Assembly (NCBI GenBank): GCA_016110215.1
Contig: JADWQD010000007.1
Coordinates: 1,178,001-1,242,000, forward strand
Length of the DNA: 64,000 bases
Reading direction: 5' to 3'
Origin: Capronia americana
Taxonomy: Eukaryota; Ascomycota; Eurotiomycetes; Chaetothyriales; Herpotrichiellaceae
In this document: positions 48,035-59,481 of the stretch, piece by piece
Numbering within the stretch: position 1 is the first letter of the stretch
Layout of the letters: the number at the start of each line of letters is the position of its first letter
Translations under genes and position numbers: made by a program
Notes under the pieces: model-generated
Told to the model about the DNA's origin: nothing
Database searches by the model: none
Seen by the model: only the letters and a program-made list of their open reading frames with translations

Positions 48035-49160
48035 TCATGCCACCCATCCTCCATCAACTGCATTTTTGTAGTCGTGTCAGCGTTTGAAGGGAGAAATGCA
48101 GTCCTTGACTGTCCCTCTCGCCGGATTCTCGACAACTTACCAGGATATATAGCACCAGTAACGAAGCTGGCCTCGTCACTCAACAAAAATGCAATGACAC
48201 GCCCTACTTCTTCAGGTTGAGCAGCGCGCTTCAAGGCTTGCTCGTTCTGCGGCTGGAAGTTGCTGTCCTTTGCCTCGATATTTGTGGTCATCGTAGTGTT
48301 GATGGTTCCTGTGTTTGACAATAGGTGTAAGCAGTGTTCCGTCAAACTGGGCTTCAAGCATCCACTTACCTGGGCAAACCGCGTTGATTCGAATATTGCG
48401 GTCTCCGGCCTCCCTCGACGCAGCCCGGGTGATGCCAACAACAGCGAATTTGCTGGCGGTATAAACGCTGAAATTCGGGCGGCCAACTAGACCTCCGACA
48501 CTCGCGATGTTCACCTATGAGACTTTGTGAGCATCACTACCACCCAAGAAACAAAGTAAGAAAGGGTTCGAGTGGCGATGACTTTTCGAGGAGAGCACAA
48601 GCGCACACGGTGAGCCGCTTCAGCTACAGACGAACACGGAATTTCTTACGATTGAGCCTCCATCATTCATGTGCCTCAGCTGTGCACGCAGGCAGTTGAA
48701 GATGCCCTTGGCATTGACGTCTGATGTGTATTAGCAAGGCCAGAGCATGGCAGGGAGAATGGAAACGTACCGACAGTAAAATTCCATGTATCGTCTGATT
48801 CGTCAACGATGGGACATGGATCTCGACAGACACCGGCGACGTTGGCTGCACCATCAAGTTTGCCCAGCGTCTTCGCGATCTTTTCAATCCAGGCAGTTAC
48901 TTGTTGACCGTTTCGGACGTCGACCACGTCGGCAATATGCTTGTCTCCTGGCAATGATTTGAGTGCAGCATCCAATGCCTTCTCATTGATGTCGGCCAAC
49001 GCAAGGATTGCTCCACGACCGGCAAGTATATGCGCGCTAGCGAGCCCCATGCCACTCCCGGCACCTGTGAGAGCTATCTACATCATGGTCATGGTGATTA
49101 GCATGGACGATCCTGAACTGCGCGAGAGACACGCACAATTTTACCCTGTAAAGAAGCCAT
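48035..49160 (-). CDS. short-chain dehydrogenase/reductase SDR-2
   Basis: About 245 residues; exons (minus) 49160-49137, 49077-48771, 48720-48650, 48514-48370, 48308-48141 and 48057-48035. The first exon encodes only MASLQGKI. Motifs: TGAGSGMG glycine loop, ALADIN with the NAD-selecting Asp, NVAG, NIASVGG with the active-site Ser, YTASK catalytic pair, and the usual end DGGWVA. The third intron (135 nt) is longer than most here. NAD-dependent alcohol or ketone oxidoreductase; unlike SDR-1 it is heavily split by introns. It is divergent from BVMO-D across 713 bases, which suggests it may supply the ketone that BVMO-D oxidises (inference). Confidence 0.88.
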
Positions 49161-49873
49161 TGTTTGGTGGTCAATTCCACAGAGCCACTAGACGAGATTC
49201 GACGAGATTTCTTTATCTGATATTCCTCCCCTAGTCAGCACCAAACGAAGAAAGTTGTTAGACTTATGACGCCGCGCCATGGCTGACCCAGTCGTCCAAA
49301 TTAGGTCTGGGAGTACGGAGTACGAGGTAGACCCTCGGGCAATTCCAGTGCCAATATAGAACCGGCCCACATTGCGACCCACATCGCCCCTGATGCCGCG
49401 GTGTCTGTGTGGCTGCCGAGGAACGTTTTCCCCTTTTGAGTAGGTTACGAGAGACTTCTCCATCCCTGGCCGAGCGCGGTTAGCGTACAGTTGGTTGTTA
49501 CTGTGTATCTGTGGTGCCTCGCGACGGATGCTAGAGGTGCATTCGCATTCGGCAGCCTTTGTGTCCCTACCCGGGTAGGCTCGTGGACGCCGTCGCGTCA
49601 AATATTCATATCCTATGTGAAGGCCTGTGCAATGAATCCCGCTATCCCAACCCAACTTGTCCAACAGTCGGTTCGGCATTGCTAGCCTGCGTACTCCCGC
49701 GGCAGAAGTCGCCGAGTCCGCGGCTGCTTGGAGAGAGAGCTTTGCAGAGGATCAACAAAGCAGCTACGTTAGTTGCATTGCAAGCCCCTGTCATCCTGCT
49801 TTATCTATACCTCACTTTCGTACCTTCACGGTTCTTGGCATCTGTTTGCCACGCCATTTCTCGAGTTGAAGCA
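49161..49873. promoter_or_regulatory. divergent promoter, SDR-2 / BVMO-D
   Basis: 713 bases with three CCGCGG palindromes at 49396-49401, 49697-49702 and 49718-49723. The last two are 21 bases apart and 150-180 bases before the BVMO-D start. Confidence 0.55.
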
Positions 49874-51840
49874 ATGGGCGACAATTCCATGCCGCACGAA
49901 ATGCCTACGGGCTTACCCGGCGCCGTTCCCGGTCAAAGAACCAGCGTCGGCTACGAGTATCCTGAGTCGCCAGCGGCGCTGAAGAGCGACTCTCCATATC
50001 GAATTTTGGACCAATATCACTCGAAGCCTCGTAAGTTGCGAATAGCCAGCATCGGCGCCGGTGCCTCTGGCCTCTGTCTGGCTTACAAGACGGAGCGGAT
50101 GCTCGAGGCCGGCTCTTGGGAATTGACTCTCTACGACAAAAACAAACACTTTGGAGGGACTTGGTGGGAGAACACGTACCCGGGAGTAGCGTGCGATGTT
50201 CCAGCTCACATCTACACCTATACCTTCGAGCCGAATCCCGACTGGACCAGTTTTTTCGCTGGGGGGGCCGAGATTCAAAAGTATTTCGAGACTTTCGCCG
50301 ATAAATACGGCCTTCGTAAATACATGAAGCTCAATACTAAGGTGGTTGAGGCTCGATGGAATGAGGAGGAAGCTATCTGGAAGCTAAAACTAGAGGACCA
50401 GGTTACGAAGGAGGTATGGGATGACTGGTCTCACATCTTGGTGAACGGAACCGGTAAGTCACTTTACGCCGGCGTTCAACTATATAGAGACCAACTGATT
50501 ATGACCAGGCATCCTCAATAATTGGCAGTGGCCCGATCTCGAAGGTCGAGAGGACTTCCACGGGCCCGTCCTCCACACAGCGAATTGGAATCATGAGGTT
50601 GACTTCAAAGACAAAGTGGTCGGATTAATCGGAACTGGATCGAGCAGTGTCCAGGTGCTGCCAAACATCCAGCCAGTCTGTAAAGAAGTCCAGGTGTACA
50701 TACGAAGCCCGACCTGGATCAGCCCCCCTATCAGCGAGTTGCTGGGTTCTTCGACTACGAACGACGAGACTCCTCCTGCGGGTCCACAAATCTACACGGA
50801 AGAAGAGAAACGGCGGTTCCGCGAAGACCCCGAATACCACCTGCAGTATCGCCAGAAGATGGAGTCGGAGCTGAATGGATTTTTCTTTGCGTTCAAACAG
50901 GGCTCCCAGGCGAATAACCTGTTCCGCAAGGTCATCTCAGAATCTATGCTCAGGAGACTCGGCCCTGGTCACGAGGAGCTCAAGAAGCATCTGTTCCCCA
51001 CCTTCTCGCCCGGCTGTCGGCGTCTCAGTCCAGGAGAGGGATACCTGGAAGCTCTGGTGAAGCCTAATGTCAAACATGTGTACGACAAGATTGAGAGAAT
51101 CACACGAAACGGCCTCCTAACAGCGGACGGCACAGAGCATAAGATGGACATCCTGATCTGTGCCACCGGATTCAAAGTCGCGTTCAAACCTGCCTTCAAA
51201 GTGATCAACGGCGAAGGCAAATCTATCCATGATGATTGGGGCGAGGGCGTCAACCTCTATTTCGGCATTTCAGCTCCCCGGTGCGTGGGTTTCTGTCTTC
51301 ATCGTCCTCTAACTAACTGAGATGTTAGGTTCCCCAATTATTTCACGATAGTGGGACCCGGAGCCACCTGGGGCAACGGAGCCCTCTTGCCGTCCATAGA
51401 GACCTCGATCGAATACATCTTGAAGATTGCCAAGAGAATCCAGACCGAAGGAATCACCCAACTGTGCGCCAAGCAGGAGGCGGTTGATGATATCTTTGCT
51501 CACATGGATGAAATGCACAAGGATACGGTCTGGCAAGAGGAGTGCCGGAGTTGGTGGAAAGATGGAAAGATCAAGAATCGCATCTACATCTGGCCGGGAT
51601 CCGTGAGTTCTCTTTTTTTGGGCCGCAGAGAAACACCAGAGACTGACTTGACATGCTTAGGCAATTCACTTCTTGAAGACAATCCGAGAGCCACGTTTCG
51701 AAGACTACGACATCAAGTACAGATACAAGAATCGGTTTGCATTCTTGGGAAATGGAGTCGTGAAGGCAAACACCACTGGGAGTGTCTATGGTCTCTCTTC
51801 ATATATTCGGAACTCTGACCATGATTGGGATGTCGAGTAA
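49874..51840 (+). CDS. Baeyer-Villiger monooxygenase D
   Basis: About 601 residues; exons 49874-50453, 50509-51280, 51329-51602 and 51661-51840. FAD loop GAGASG, fingerprint FGGTWWENTYPGVACDVPAH, NADPH loop GTGSSS (last Gly replaced by Ser), catalytic Arg in YIRSPTW, and the signature FHGPVLHTANW intact. Of the four BVMOs here it is the only one with an unmodified FxGxxxHxxxW. The frame continues upstream of 49874 without a better start; MGDNSMPHEM is chosen. Its length matches BVMO-A (601) but the introns do not coincide. Predicted NADPH-dependent ketone-to-ester or lactone oxygenase. Confidence 0.9.
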
Positions 51841-52024
51841 CGGGGAAGATGTACGACGTTGACCCTTGGATCCGGATATCTAGAATTCAGGTACAATATC
51901 TTCCTATCAGCTCAACATGGCGTGGTCCGTCGAATTTCCTGCTCCAGCGCAACGCCGTGGAGGTAAAGTACGTCCTCCAAGACTAGTTGATGTGCGGATA
52001 ACCATGGATGGTTACCTACATGCT

Positions 52025-53451
52025 CTACTGTTCCACGTCACGCAACTTTTGAAGTCTCTCGTGAAACCAGTCGGCCGCCAAACCCTCTTTCCACACGCCG
52101 ACAATTCCCTCGCCTTCCCAGAGATGTTGCAGTCGCTCAGTCACATTGCCTTTGACAAGCACGAGGTCGGCTTTCTTGCCCGCAGCGATTACGCCACGGT
52201 CAGGGAAATCAAGCCGCTTGGCCGGTAATGCCGTGGCAGAGTGCAGTGCCTCTGTGGCACTCATGCCACACAGCTCGACATACATTTCCAGTTCCATCCA
52301 AAGACTCGGCCCGATTGCAGTGCCCGGCAGTCCAGCCATCGAATCGGTTCCAGCCAAAATATCGATACCTTCTTGCTTTAGCTTTTTCACCGTCTGCACG
52401 GCAAACTCGAATTTGGCACCTGGGTCTGACCACCCCACCGACTTCGCCTTCAGTTCGCCCGTAAGCTCATCCACCAAGTCATTCTGACGTGCAATAGCCG
52501 CAAATTTGTCTCTCCGCGCTTGTTGCTCGGCCGTCAAGGAAGCCAATACAGTCAAGGTTGGAATCACGAATGCTTTTTTCGCCTTGTAAAGGTCGACAAT
52601 GCTTTGTGGAGGAGCTTGGTCAACAAAGGTATGCGTAAGACCATCGACACCCGCATTGAGCACGATCTCGGTCGCTGCGACGCTGTTGGCATGAGCTACC
52701 ACAAGTAAACCCTCGGCGTGGCCTGCCGCAGTGACTGCGCTTTGTAGGGCAAGCGTCGCGGATGGAACGGAATCTGTTGGCATGGCGAAGGAGCAGCCAT
52801 TCTCTTGAAATAGTTTGATATAGTCGGCGCCCTCAGCCTTGTTGGCTTTGACGTACTCTGTAGCGTTTTCAACTGTCACACTGGGCCACCTGTCGACCAA
52901 GGATCTAAGCTAGCAGTTGTTGAGTATAAGTGTTTGACAATAGAAAAAGAGTAGGTGAGATCTGGAATGGGAGAATGAAGACTCACCTCATCCGAAGGAT
53001 TTCCACCCAGCAAGAGTGACTTAGGATATCCTTCTTTGATGGTGGCAGCGTAAAGCGCACTCTTCAAGTCGGACAGCGTGAGGGTTCCACCGGATGCCCT
53101 CGCTCTTGCGATGTCCTCTGCGATGTCCTCTCGCCACTTTTTAACGGCGGCAGGGTCAGAATGCATATCACACACTGTCGTGATACCACTCCGAAGAGAC
53201 GCCCGGAGAGCGTCACTATTATCTGCTCCGGGTGGGAGGCTTATTGCATCACAGTGGATGTGAGCGTCGATAAGGCCTGGGACTAGTGTGTGTCCCTTGC
53301 CGTTGATGATGGTCGCTCCCGCTGGACGCTCCAACGGTCCCGAGCTGACAGAGATGATTCTACCATGATCGGAATCAAATGTTACAGTGGCGTTCTCATG
53401 CGTGGACGTTCCATCAAAGAGGAGAACGGAGTGGATGGTCGTCAGCGGCAT
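52025..53451 (-). CDS. amidohydrolase (prolidase/imidazolonepropionase type)
   Basis: About 449 residues; exons (minus) 53451-52987 and 52909-52025. The codon at 53466 is GTG, so the ATG at 53451 (MPLTTIHSV) is used. Metal-dependent amidohydrolase fold: LVPGLIDAHIHCD with the HxH pair, the bridging Lys in DYIKLFQENG, further ligands His in VVAHANS and LTHTFVD, and Asp in LAGTDSMAG. All binuclear metal residues are therefore present. Family members hydrolyse amides, cyclic amides or lactones. It would fit a late hydrolytic ring or amide opening step (inference). No signal peptide. Confidence 0.88.
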
Positions 53452-53919
53452 TCTGGCTCTTGACACAGACTTTGTTCACACTGTTTAGCTATCAGGCCAA
53501 CAATACACGCAGATGGGGATGGTTATACAGAGGAAGATTCGAACCAAGTCAGCAGTTCCCTATACGAACGGCGTACACTTTTCACTTTTATCATCTTTTG
53601 TCGACACTAACTAGAATTGGCTGAGACGCCACAGCAATACAAAGGCTACTCGGCCAGGAACGCAGCAATCATGATGTGTAGGTGTCTACTGGCAAATGTC
53701 GGCAAGATTTTTCACATATACCGAGAAGTTGTGGAAGCACCAAAGATCCCGCGGATGTCGGCTAAGTCGCATCAGCCGAACAATTGTTGGTTGGGAACAG
53801 ATTGGAATTATGTTACCAAAGGCCCAATGCTAGATGTCGGGAGAAGGTAGAAACTATCGCTATGGAGTCGTTCACCTTTAGAATCACAAACTCTGGTATC
53901 TTCCCATTCAGCGTCAGTA
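53452..53919. promoter_or_regulatory. amidohydrolase promoter region
   Basis: About 470 bases with a CCGCGG palindrome at 53749-53754, about 300 bases upstream of the amidohydrolase start. No gene recognised. Confidence 0.45.
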
Positions 53920-55100
53920 CTAAGCCGTTACTGGGGGACTTTGGGATCCTGGACCCAACTTCTTTTCTAGTTCGAGGAAACACCTCGCGGAATCTGCAAT
54001 TGTTTCTTTAAATGGCCGATAGGTTAGCCCCAGAATCTCCTTTGAGCTCGAATTGTCAACTCGAAACATCCCAGGAGCCAGCGTGTAATTCCCGGGTGTG
54101 CCCAAAGGAATTTTCTCGTCCCGTTCCGGGAGTGTCTCTCTGAGAATATCACAGATCTCTTGGTTTGTGTTGCTCTCACGAGTGACGAAATATCGTCGAT
54201 TCCCAACGTTCGGGGCGAAAGCTGCGAGGTAGTGAGCAACAGCTAGATCCTGGTACAACATAGTCAGAGATTGCCGTTGTGATGCGGGATTGCTGCTTAC
54301 CCGAACATCGATGCAGACGTGAACATTGTCTTTCGGCACCGCCGCGGTTTTGCTTGATGACATGAAGGTCTTGTAAAGGTGTTGGTTGGACGTGTTCAAA
54401 TCGTCGATGGAGTCGATGCTATGCCGAATAGGTCCATATACAACCGGGGGGTTCAAGACCACCAACTCAAACGGTGGCTTTTCCTTATCCATGAAATCCC
54501 AAGCTGCTCACAACTGTCAGAAACCCCACCGTGCAGGTCTTTCGCAGTACATGTATACTGACCGGCTCTCTCGGCGAAGGTTTTACTTCCCCAATATGCA
54601 ATATTTGTGGTTCCAGAGGTGGCTTGCTCCATGGTCAAAGGGTTCCAACTATCGGATGTATAGAGCGTCCCATTGCCCTGAAGATCCAGAGGGTTGCCAA
54701 TCGCAGAAAAGCTTCCCGTAATCACAAGTCGTTTTAGGCCTGAGGCATACTTCAATGTGGAAGAGAGAATCTCCAATGTTCCTTGAAGTGCTGGTCCGAG
54801 ATACTGCGAAGGGTCTTTGTATACTGAATAGTTGAACGGGGAAGCTGTGTGGATGATTACATCAAGTGGTAGGCTCTCCTGGATACACTTATCGAAAGCA
54901 CCTGGTGCTGAGATATCTGGTACGATGGAAAATCCTAGCCTCGAGTCGTCAGCCAGTGGGAAATCCTTTTTCACCCTCGCGACCTTTTCTTCAGAGCGCA
55001 CGACGGCTTGGACAAATATGCCTTTTCCCAGGAGGAGATCAACTATATGACTTCCGATGAAGCCATTTGCCCCAGTGACCAGTGCTCGAGGACCGCCCAT
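53920..55100 (-). CDS. NAD-dependent epimerase/dehydratase family reductase (DFR/GRE2-like)
   Basis: About 356 residues; exons (minus) 55100-54563, 54503-54301 and 54249-53920. Extended SDR: ALVTGANGFIGSHIVD nucleotide loop, VRSEEK with the basic residue that favours NADPH, the active-site Ser region LVITGSFSAIG, the catalytic YWGSK, and NPPVVYGP. It resembles dihydroflavonol reductase and yeast methylglyoxal reductase types, which reduce ketones or aldehydes to alcohols. It is the last intact gene of the accessory island before a gene-poor stretch. A CCGCGG palindrome lies about 200 bases upstream (55297-55302). Substrate unknown. Confidence 0.88.
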
Positions 55101-56145
55101 TTTCGAAGCGACCGCTTTCTTTGGATGAAACAGAGACGGAGGATGTTGGGGGGTCCCTGGATGGTCGCGCTGATCTCGAGAATAGATACAAAGCCGCTTC
55201 GTAGTCCTTTACGCACGATTGCCACGGACCAAGCTAAGCCTGCCGACTTGAGTGGCAGGCGCCGAATCAAGATCCCACATCGCTCGGCATCTCTGGCCGC
55301 GGAAAGGTGCTTCAAAGGGGCTAGCGAACCACCAAGCAAACGTTTCGTACGCCGAAGAGGACGCTGCTTCGGGGACGACGCCTCTCATCGAAAACTAACA
55401 GCCCCTTCCGTCTCCAATCCAGCTGGTCCGAAGATTGGAGAAGTGGTTGCAGTGGTCCAATTTGTCCTAGATGATTGCAGCGAGATGAAAAGATTGCCAA
55501 TGCTGAACTCGAAAACCTTGTGTGCCAGCCCTCACAAAGATATTGTGAGACAACTCTCCACACGAGTGCCTTTAGATGACGCATGAAGTCGTATCCTTCT
55601 GACTTCCGCAATTCATTAAGCCAGTCAGCCATACTTTATCCCGAATATAACTGTATTGATTTAATAACGATCCTTATCTCTCAGGAAGAGCTAAACTTCA
55701 TCAGACCTAACAGGAATCTCCGAGGCAGCCTTGAAGCAGGTACTGGCAGAGTCATTGGCAAAATAACATCTGCCCTCGAGTCACGCAAAGAGTGGTGATC
55801 CTCATCACCAGCAAGCTTCTTCAACTCTCCTGCGGACTTCGGTCGACTAACTAGATCTCAAAATACCAAGACCATCAGGAGCCGATATCGTGTGGGGCCT
55901 CCGAGGCACTTCGCAAGGTCATCTCAGCAGGCATTCCTCCTGGCTTGTGTTGACGTCCGATGTCTCAGAAACCCACTGTCGGTTGTGGCGAGTAGCCAAG
56001 GTAGGAAAGTTAAGACAAGAAACATTCCCTTTCGTCGCGTTGTTTTGGCACTATAGTAATGGGACGGCTGAAGTCGACCCGTGCTCAAACGGCTCCTAAT
56101 ACTGTCGCCCTGACGAACGTGTGAGATCTGCCGTAGACACAGAGC
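55101..56145. other. gene-poor stretch upstream of DFR-like gene
   Basis: About 1 kb with a CCGCGG palindrome at 55297-55302. Overlapping open frames on both strands reach 190 codons, but no family was recognised and none has a plausible exon structure. Confidence 0.4.
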
Positions 56146-56951
56146 ATGCGACTGGCCCAGAACACCGACGACGTGGTTATGATCCTGGCCATACAAAGTC
56201 CGCTAGCGACGGCTTTCAAGGGGGCCGTTCAAGACATTGATCTGGATTACATGTTGTTCGGCCTCATGAAACACGTGTTGTAGCGAAGCTACATCGAACC
56301 TTCTGAAGTAGATGATGTCTGCAAGCGCTCCAGTGCCCAAACCTCAGCTGGACACGACTTTAATCACCCTTCTCCGGGTGGAAAATGGCAAAAGTCTGTA
56401 CAACTTGCGCGCGGCAATGCTGGCAGCCGGATTCAAGCACACTACATGTGTCCACACGGTCAATCGCTTTTGCGCAAGTGGACTCCTAGCCCGTAGAGGA
56501 GATATCAACCGGAAGCAACTGCGTCGATGCCGCGATTGGAGCCGAGTCAATGGCCTTTGAAGCCGACCGATCGCACCGGCCTACCCTGGCTAATCCGAAA
56601 CTTCTCTCAACCTCTTGCCTGAGAAAAGATGACATCGACATTTTAGAGGCCTTTGCATCCATGGCCGTGAACACCGTTGACTGCCTAGAACTAGGTACTC
56701 GAAAGGTGAAGCCACGGATGGGCGCAATCGCTCTCAGCCATCCATTTGGGGGCCACCAAGGCTCGACAAATCTGCACCAGTCTCGGCGAGGGCAGGAGAA
56801 TGCGTTCCAAGCTCCTCGTCACTAGTATGTGTATAAGTCAGGGACCAAACCTCAGCAGCAGCACCACGACCACACTGGCGTCTAACACGTTAAGCAGACG
56901 GCGACCGGGCAAGGAATGGCAAGTCTCATCGTGAATGAGCAGTGCCAATAG
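56146..56951 (+). pseudogene. decayed 3-ketoacyl-CoA thiolase
   Basis: Fragments of a classical peroxisomal thiolase occur in correct order but in different frames: TDDVVMILAIQSPLATAFKG and DIDLDYMLFGLMKHVL (ending in a stop at 56281), then NLRAAMLAAGFKHTT and VNRFCASGL with the nucleophile Cys region, then VDAAIGAESMAFEADR, then EAFASMAV and GAIALSHPFG, and finally RSKLLVTSMCI and VNEQCQ with a stop at 56949. Several frameshifts separate them and most of the middle of the enzyme (after MAFEAD) is missing. Introns alone do not explain this. It marks a lost beta-oxidation gene at the edge of the island. Confidence 0.8.
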
Positions 56952-57640
56952 TGGGAAGTACATCATCCCACGACACGATCAGTTGCGATTGGAATTTCTG
57001 ATGCCTGGAATCTCGTTTGAAAGCGTCAAAGGATGGACGAGACAAAGGACTGTTCTGGGGGATGAAAGCATCGTTCGGGGTTGGCAAACTCTGTTCTAAC
57101 GTGATGATCTGTGGCGGGCCACCCTGTATAGTGAAGACTGATGACGAGCAGTTCGCTCTCGTGCATCAGTGGATGCCAGTAACCACGGTCGCCCAAGCGC
57201 ATCTCACCCACGACTCCATCCTCTCCCAGGTCCAGGTCCTACCGACAAGAGCGATCCGATACAAAAGGCAGTTCGGTCCACAGTCAAATCCGGCCCCTGG
57301 CTAGCCCAAGAGGCCCAATACCCGATCATAGCCATCAGCCTTCACCACGATCGTGACGGGGCGCGCGGGTCGCGAGCTTTCGATGTGCATTTAGACCAAA
57401 CGAAGAGGATCGCCGAATGGCGTATCTGTTGGGCGAAAAAGCCGTTCTCCAGACCCGAATCGACGAGGTATTGCAGGCTCACCTTGATCGCCCCGTGCTT
57501 GTCGATTTTATGTCCCAACATTTACGGCACTATCTGGCAGACTCGGTGGAGCCATATTGCGGAGCGGCACAGATTCGACGCACGCCACGAGAGGGAATCG
57601 TGGCCATGCCGCAGAAGGGTTCTCTTTAACCCCTGAGGTT
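56952..57640. other. gene-poor stretch
   Basis: About 690 bases. Open frames up to 155 codons on +, none recognised; could include further decayed sequence. Confidence 0.4.
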
Positions 57641-58263
57641 GCAGTGACCGATGATGAAAACGTCAGCACACTTCTCGCATTGCCACCAGAACTGCACGAC
57701 ATCATACTCCCGTGCCTCAACGCGGAGGATGTCGCGCGGCGCTTCCCCTCCGTGTGGGTGTCATCCTAGACACTGTGTCAGAAATCTCTCGCTTTGACGT
57801 GGCAGGAAATGGTCTCAACTGGAACCCCGACTTCAAGAGCGAATCGTCCTGGGCACCTGTGGTCAATGCTGCCCCTCTGTGCATTTGGCCAGTTTGAATT
57901 GCTCTCGCACGCCCAATCTGAAGACTTTGAACATGGAGAAGACTCGACATTACCCACTGCCGGCCAACGCCCAAATATTCCATGCCGACGACTACATCTC
58001 TCCATGCCCTATGCCTCCACGGTTGCTGGTATACCCGCTCCCTTCTTGCGTCGTTGCCTCGGTCGCTGCAGTCACTCGAGCTTGATGAATGTGATGACCC
58101 AAGGCCAGAGAGATACGCACCACCGAAGAGGGGACCGATCGAGTTCCTGTCGTTCAAGGTATTGAAGATTACCGCCGACAAGTACGGCAACTTCAGTCGC
58201 TATGCTAAGGCTCCAAGCGTGGCAAGGGGAACTCGATTGGCCGTCGGATTGGACACGAGCTGA
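57641..58263 (+). pseudogene. possible F-box protein relic
   Basis: One frame reads LLALPPELHDIILPCLNAED, which matches the start of an F-box. Downstream in other frames are leucine-rich pieces such as RTPNLKTLNMEK and LPRSLQSLELDECDD, as in F-box/LRR proteins. Stops interrupt the frames and no splice pattern joining them was found. Weak call. Confidence 0.35.
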
Positions 58264-59481
58264 ACCCTCGAACGTCCGTGTGCAGCACTCGAACGCCCCT
58301 CCGGGTGTTGGATCACATTAACCACAAAGACTCGAAAGACTGGCGCGAGGCATAGAAACCCCCTCTGTCAACAAAAGGGGGGCAATGTCTCCAACTCTGG
58401 GACCATCTTCCTAGGGATTCCGAACGATCAACCAAACCACCGAAGACCAACCCAACCCCGATTCAGAAGGCATCGATCCTGAAACAAACCTCCATGCCAG
58501 AGCCGAAGAATATTCGACTAACGTTCTTGTTCGGTCGACACTCCGGGTCACATCCTGGGCCCCCTCCTTGAGCCACACGGTCCATCTCACACCCTCGAAG
58601 CTGTCATGATTGCCTTCGCTACACCGACAAGGTGTCGCGGCCGGAAGCCCTTCAAGGTTTCAGCCCTGATGAGATAACAGGAAGAATGGTGCGAGACGCA
58701 TCCGTCTGGGGACAAAGTAAAAAGCTACTCACCGACGGGACACGATTCTGTCAGGGGGATGGTGGGATTCATAGCGAGGGCTCCGCCTTGCTGCCTACGT
58801 CGGCGTAACCCTTTAGATCACCATTGTCAGGCTGTCATCACGCTCCCTATCAAGCTCTGTGTCATCATCAGTGTCGCTTGCTAACAACCAATCTGCCTCT
58901 CGTGCTATTTTCGCTCTTCGAGACCCGAAGACGCCGCTGAACGACTTGCTTCAAGTCTCACGTACATCCGCGAGCCAAGCGTTCCTCCATTTTTTCTCTT
59001 TTGCCGCTGCCACACCGGCCGTTCTCAGAAGTTATGCCTTTGAGCACATTGCAAACTTGAGAAAGTATACTGTGTCCGTCGTCCGCTGGTGAATAAATGA
59101 AACGACAAAGGCTGCGTGCAACACGGAATGTAGGCCCTCATGCTTCCCCAGTGTCCCATCACATAGAGCGACAGTACGACAGAGCAATGGCACGGTGGTT
59201 CCTTTCGGTGATCTCTCCGTACCTCTTCCAACTGATATAACGTGTTGTACGGTACGATGTCACCATTGTTCCAGCAATCTGTTGTGGAATGAAACGTAGA
59301 CGGCATGCCCAATGCAGGCGCCACGGGACCGCTCCAGCGATTCATTTTGGGCCACGGTTTCTCAAGCAAGGCTGTAAACCCTTCGGAAACAATAGGTACT
59401 CGTCGGTGCATGTGGTACATGGATGTATGTTTGCAGCTCGTGCGTTTCCACCAGATCCCAAGTCCGCCACCAACCTCGATC
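58264..59481. other. gene-poor stretch before NBS1
   Basis: About 1.2 kb with no recognised gene, repeat or CCGCGG site; it includes the 3' side of NBS1. Confidence 0.45.

Noticed and set aside
48016..48486. SDR-2 stop at 48016
   Set aside because: Splicing into the last exon gives DGGWVA and a stop at 48035, the usual SDR ending; the longer frame ignores that intron.
57017..57629. Acyl-CoA oxidase relic suggested by AIRYKRQFGP
   Set aside because: The match is too short and flanking sequence in all frames does not continue the family.
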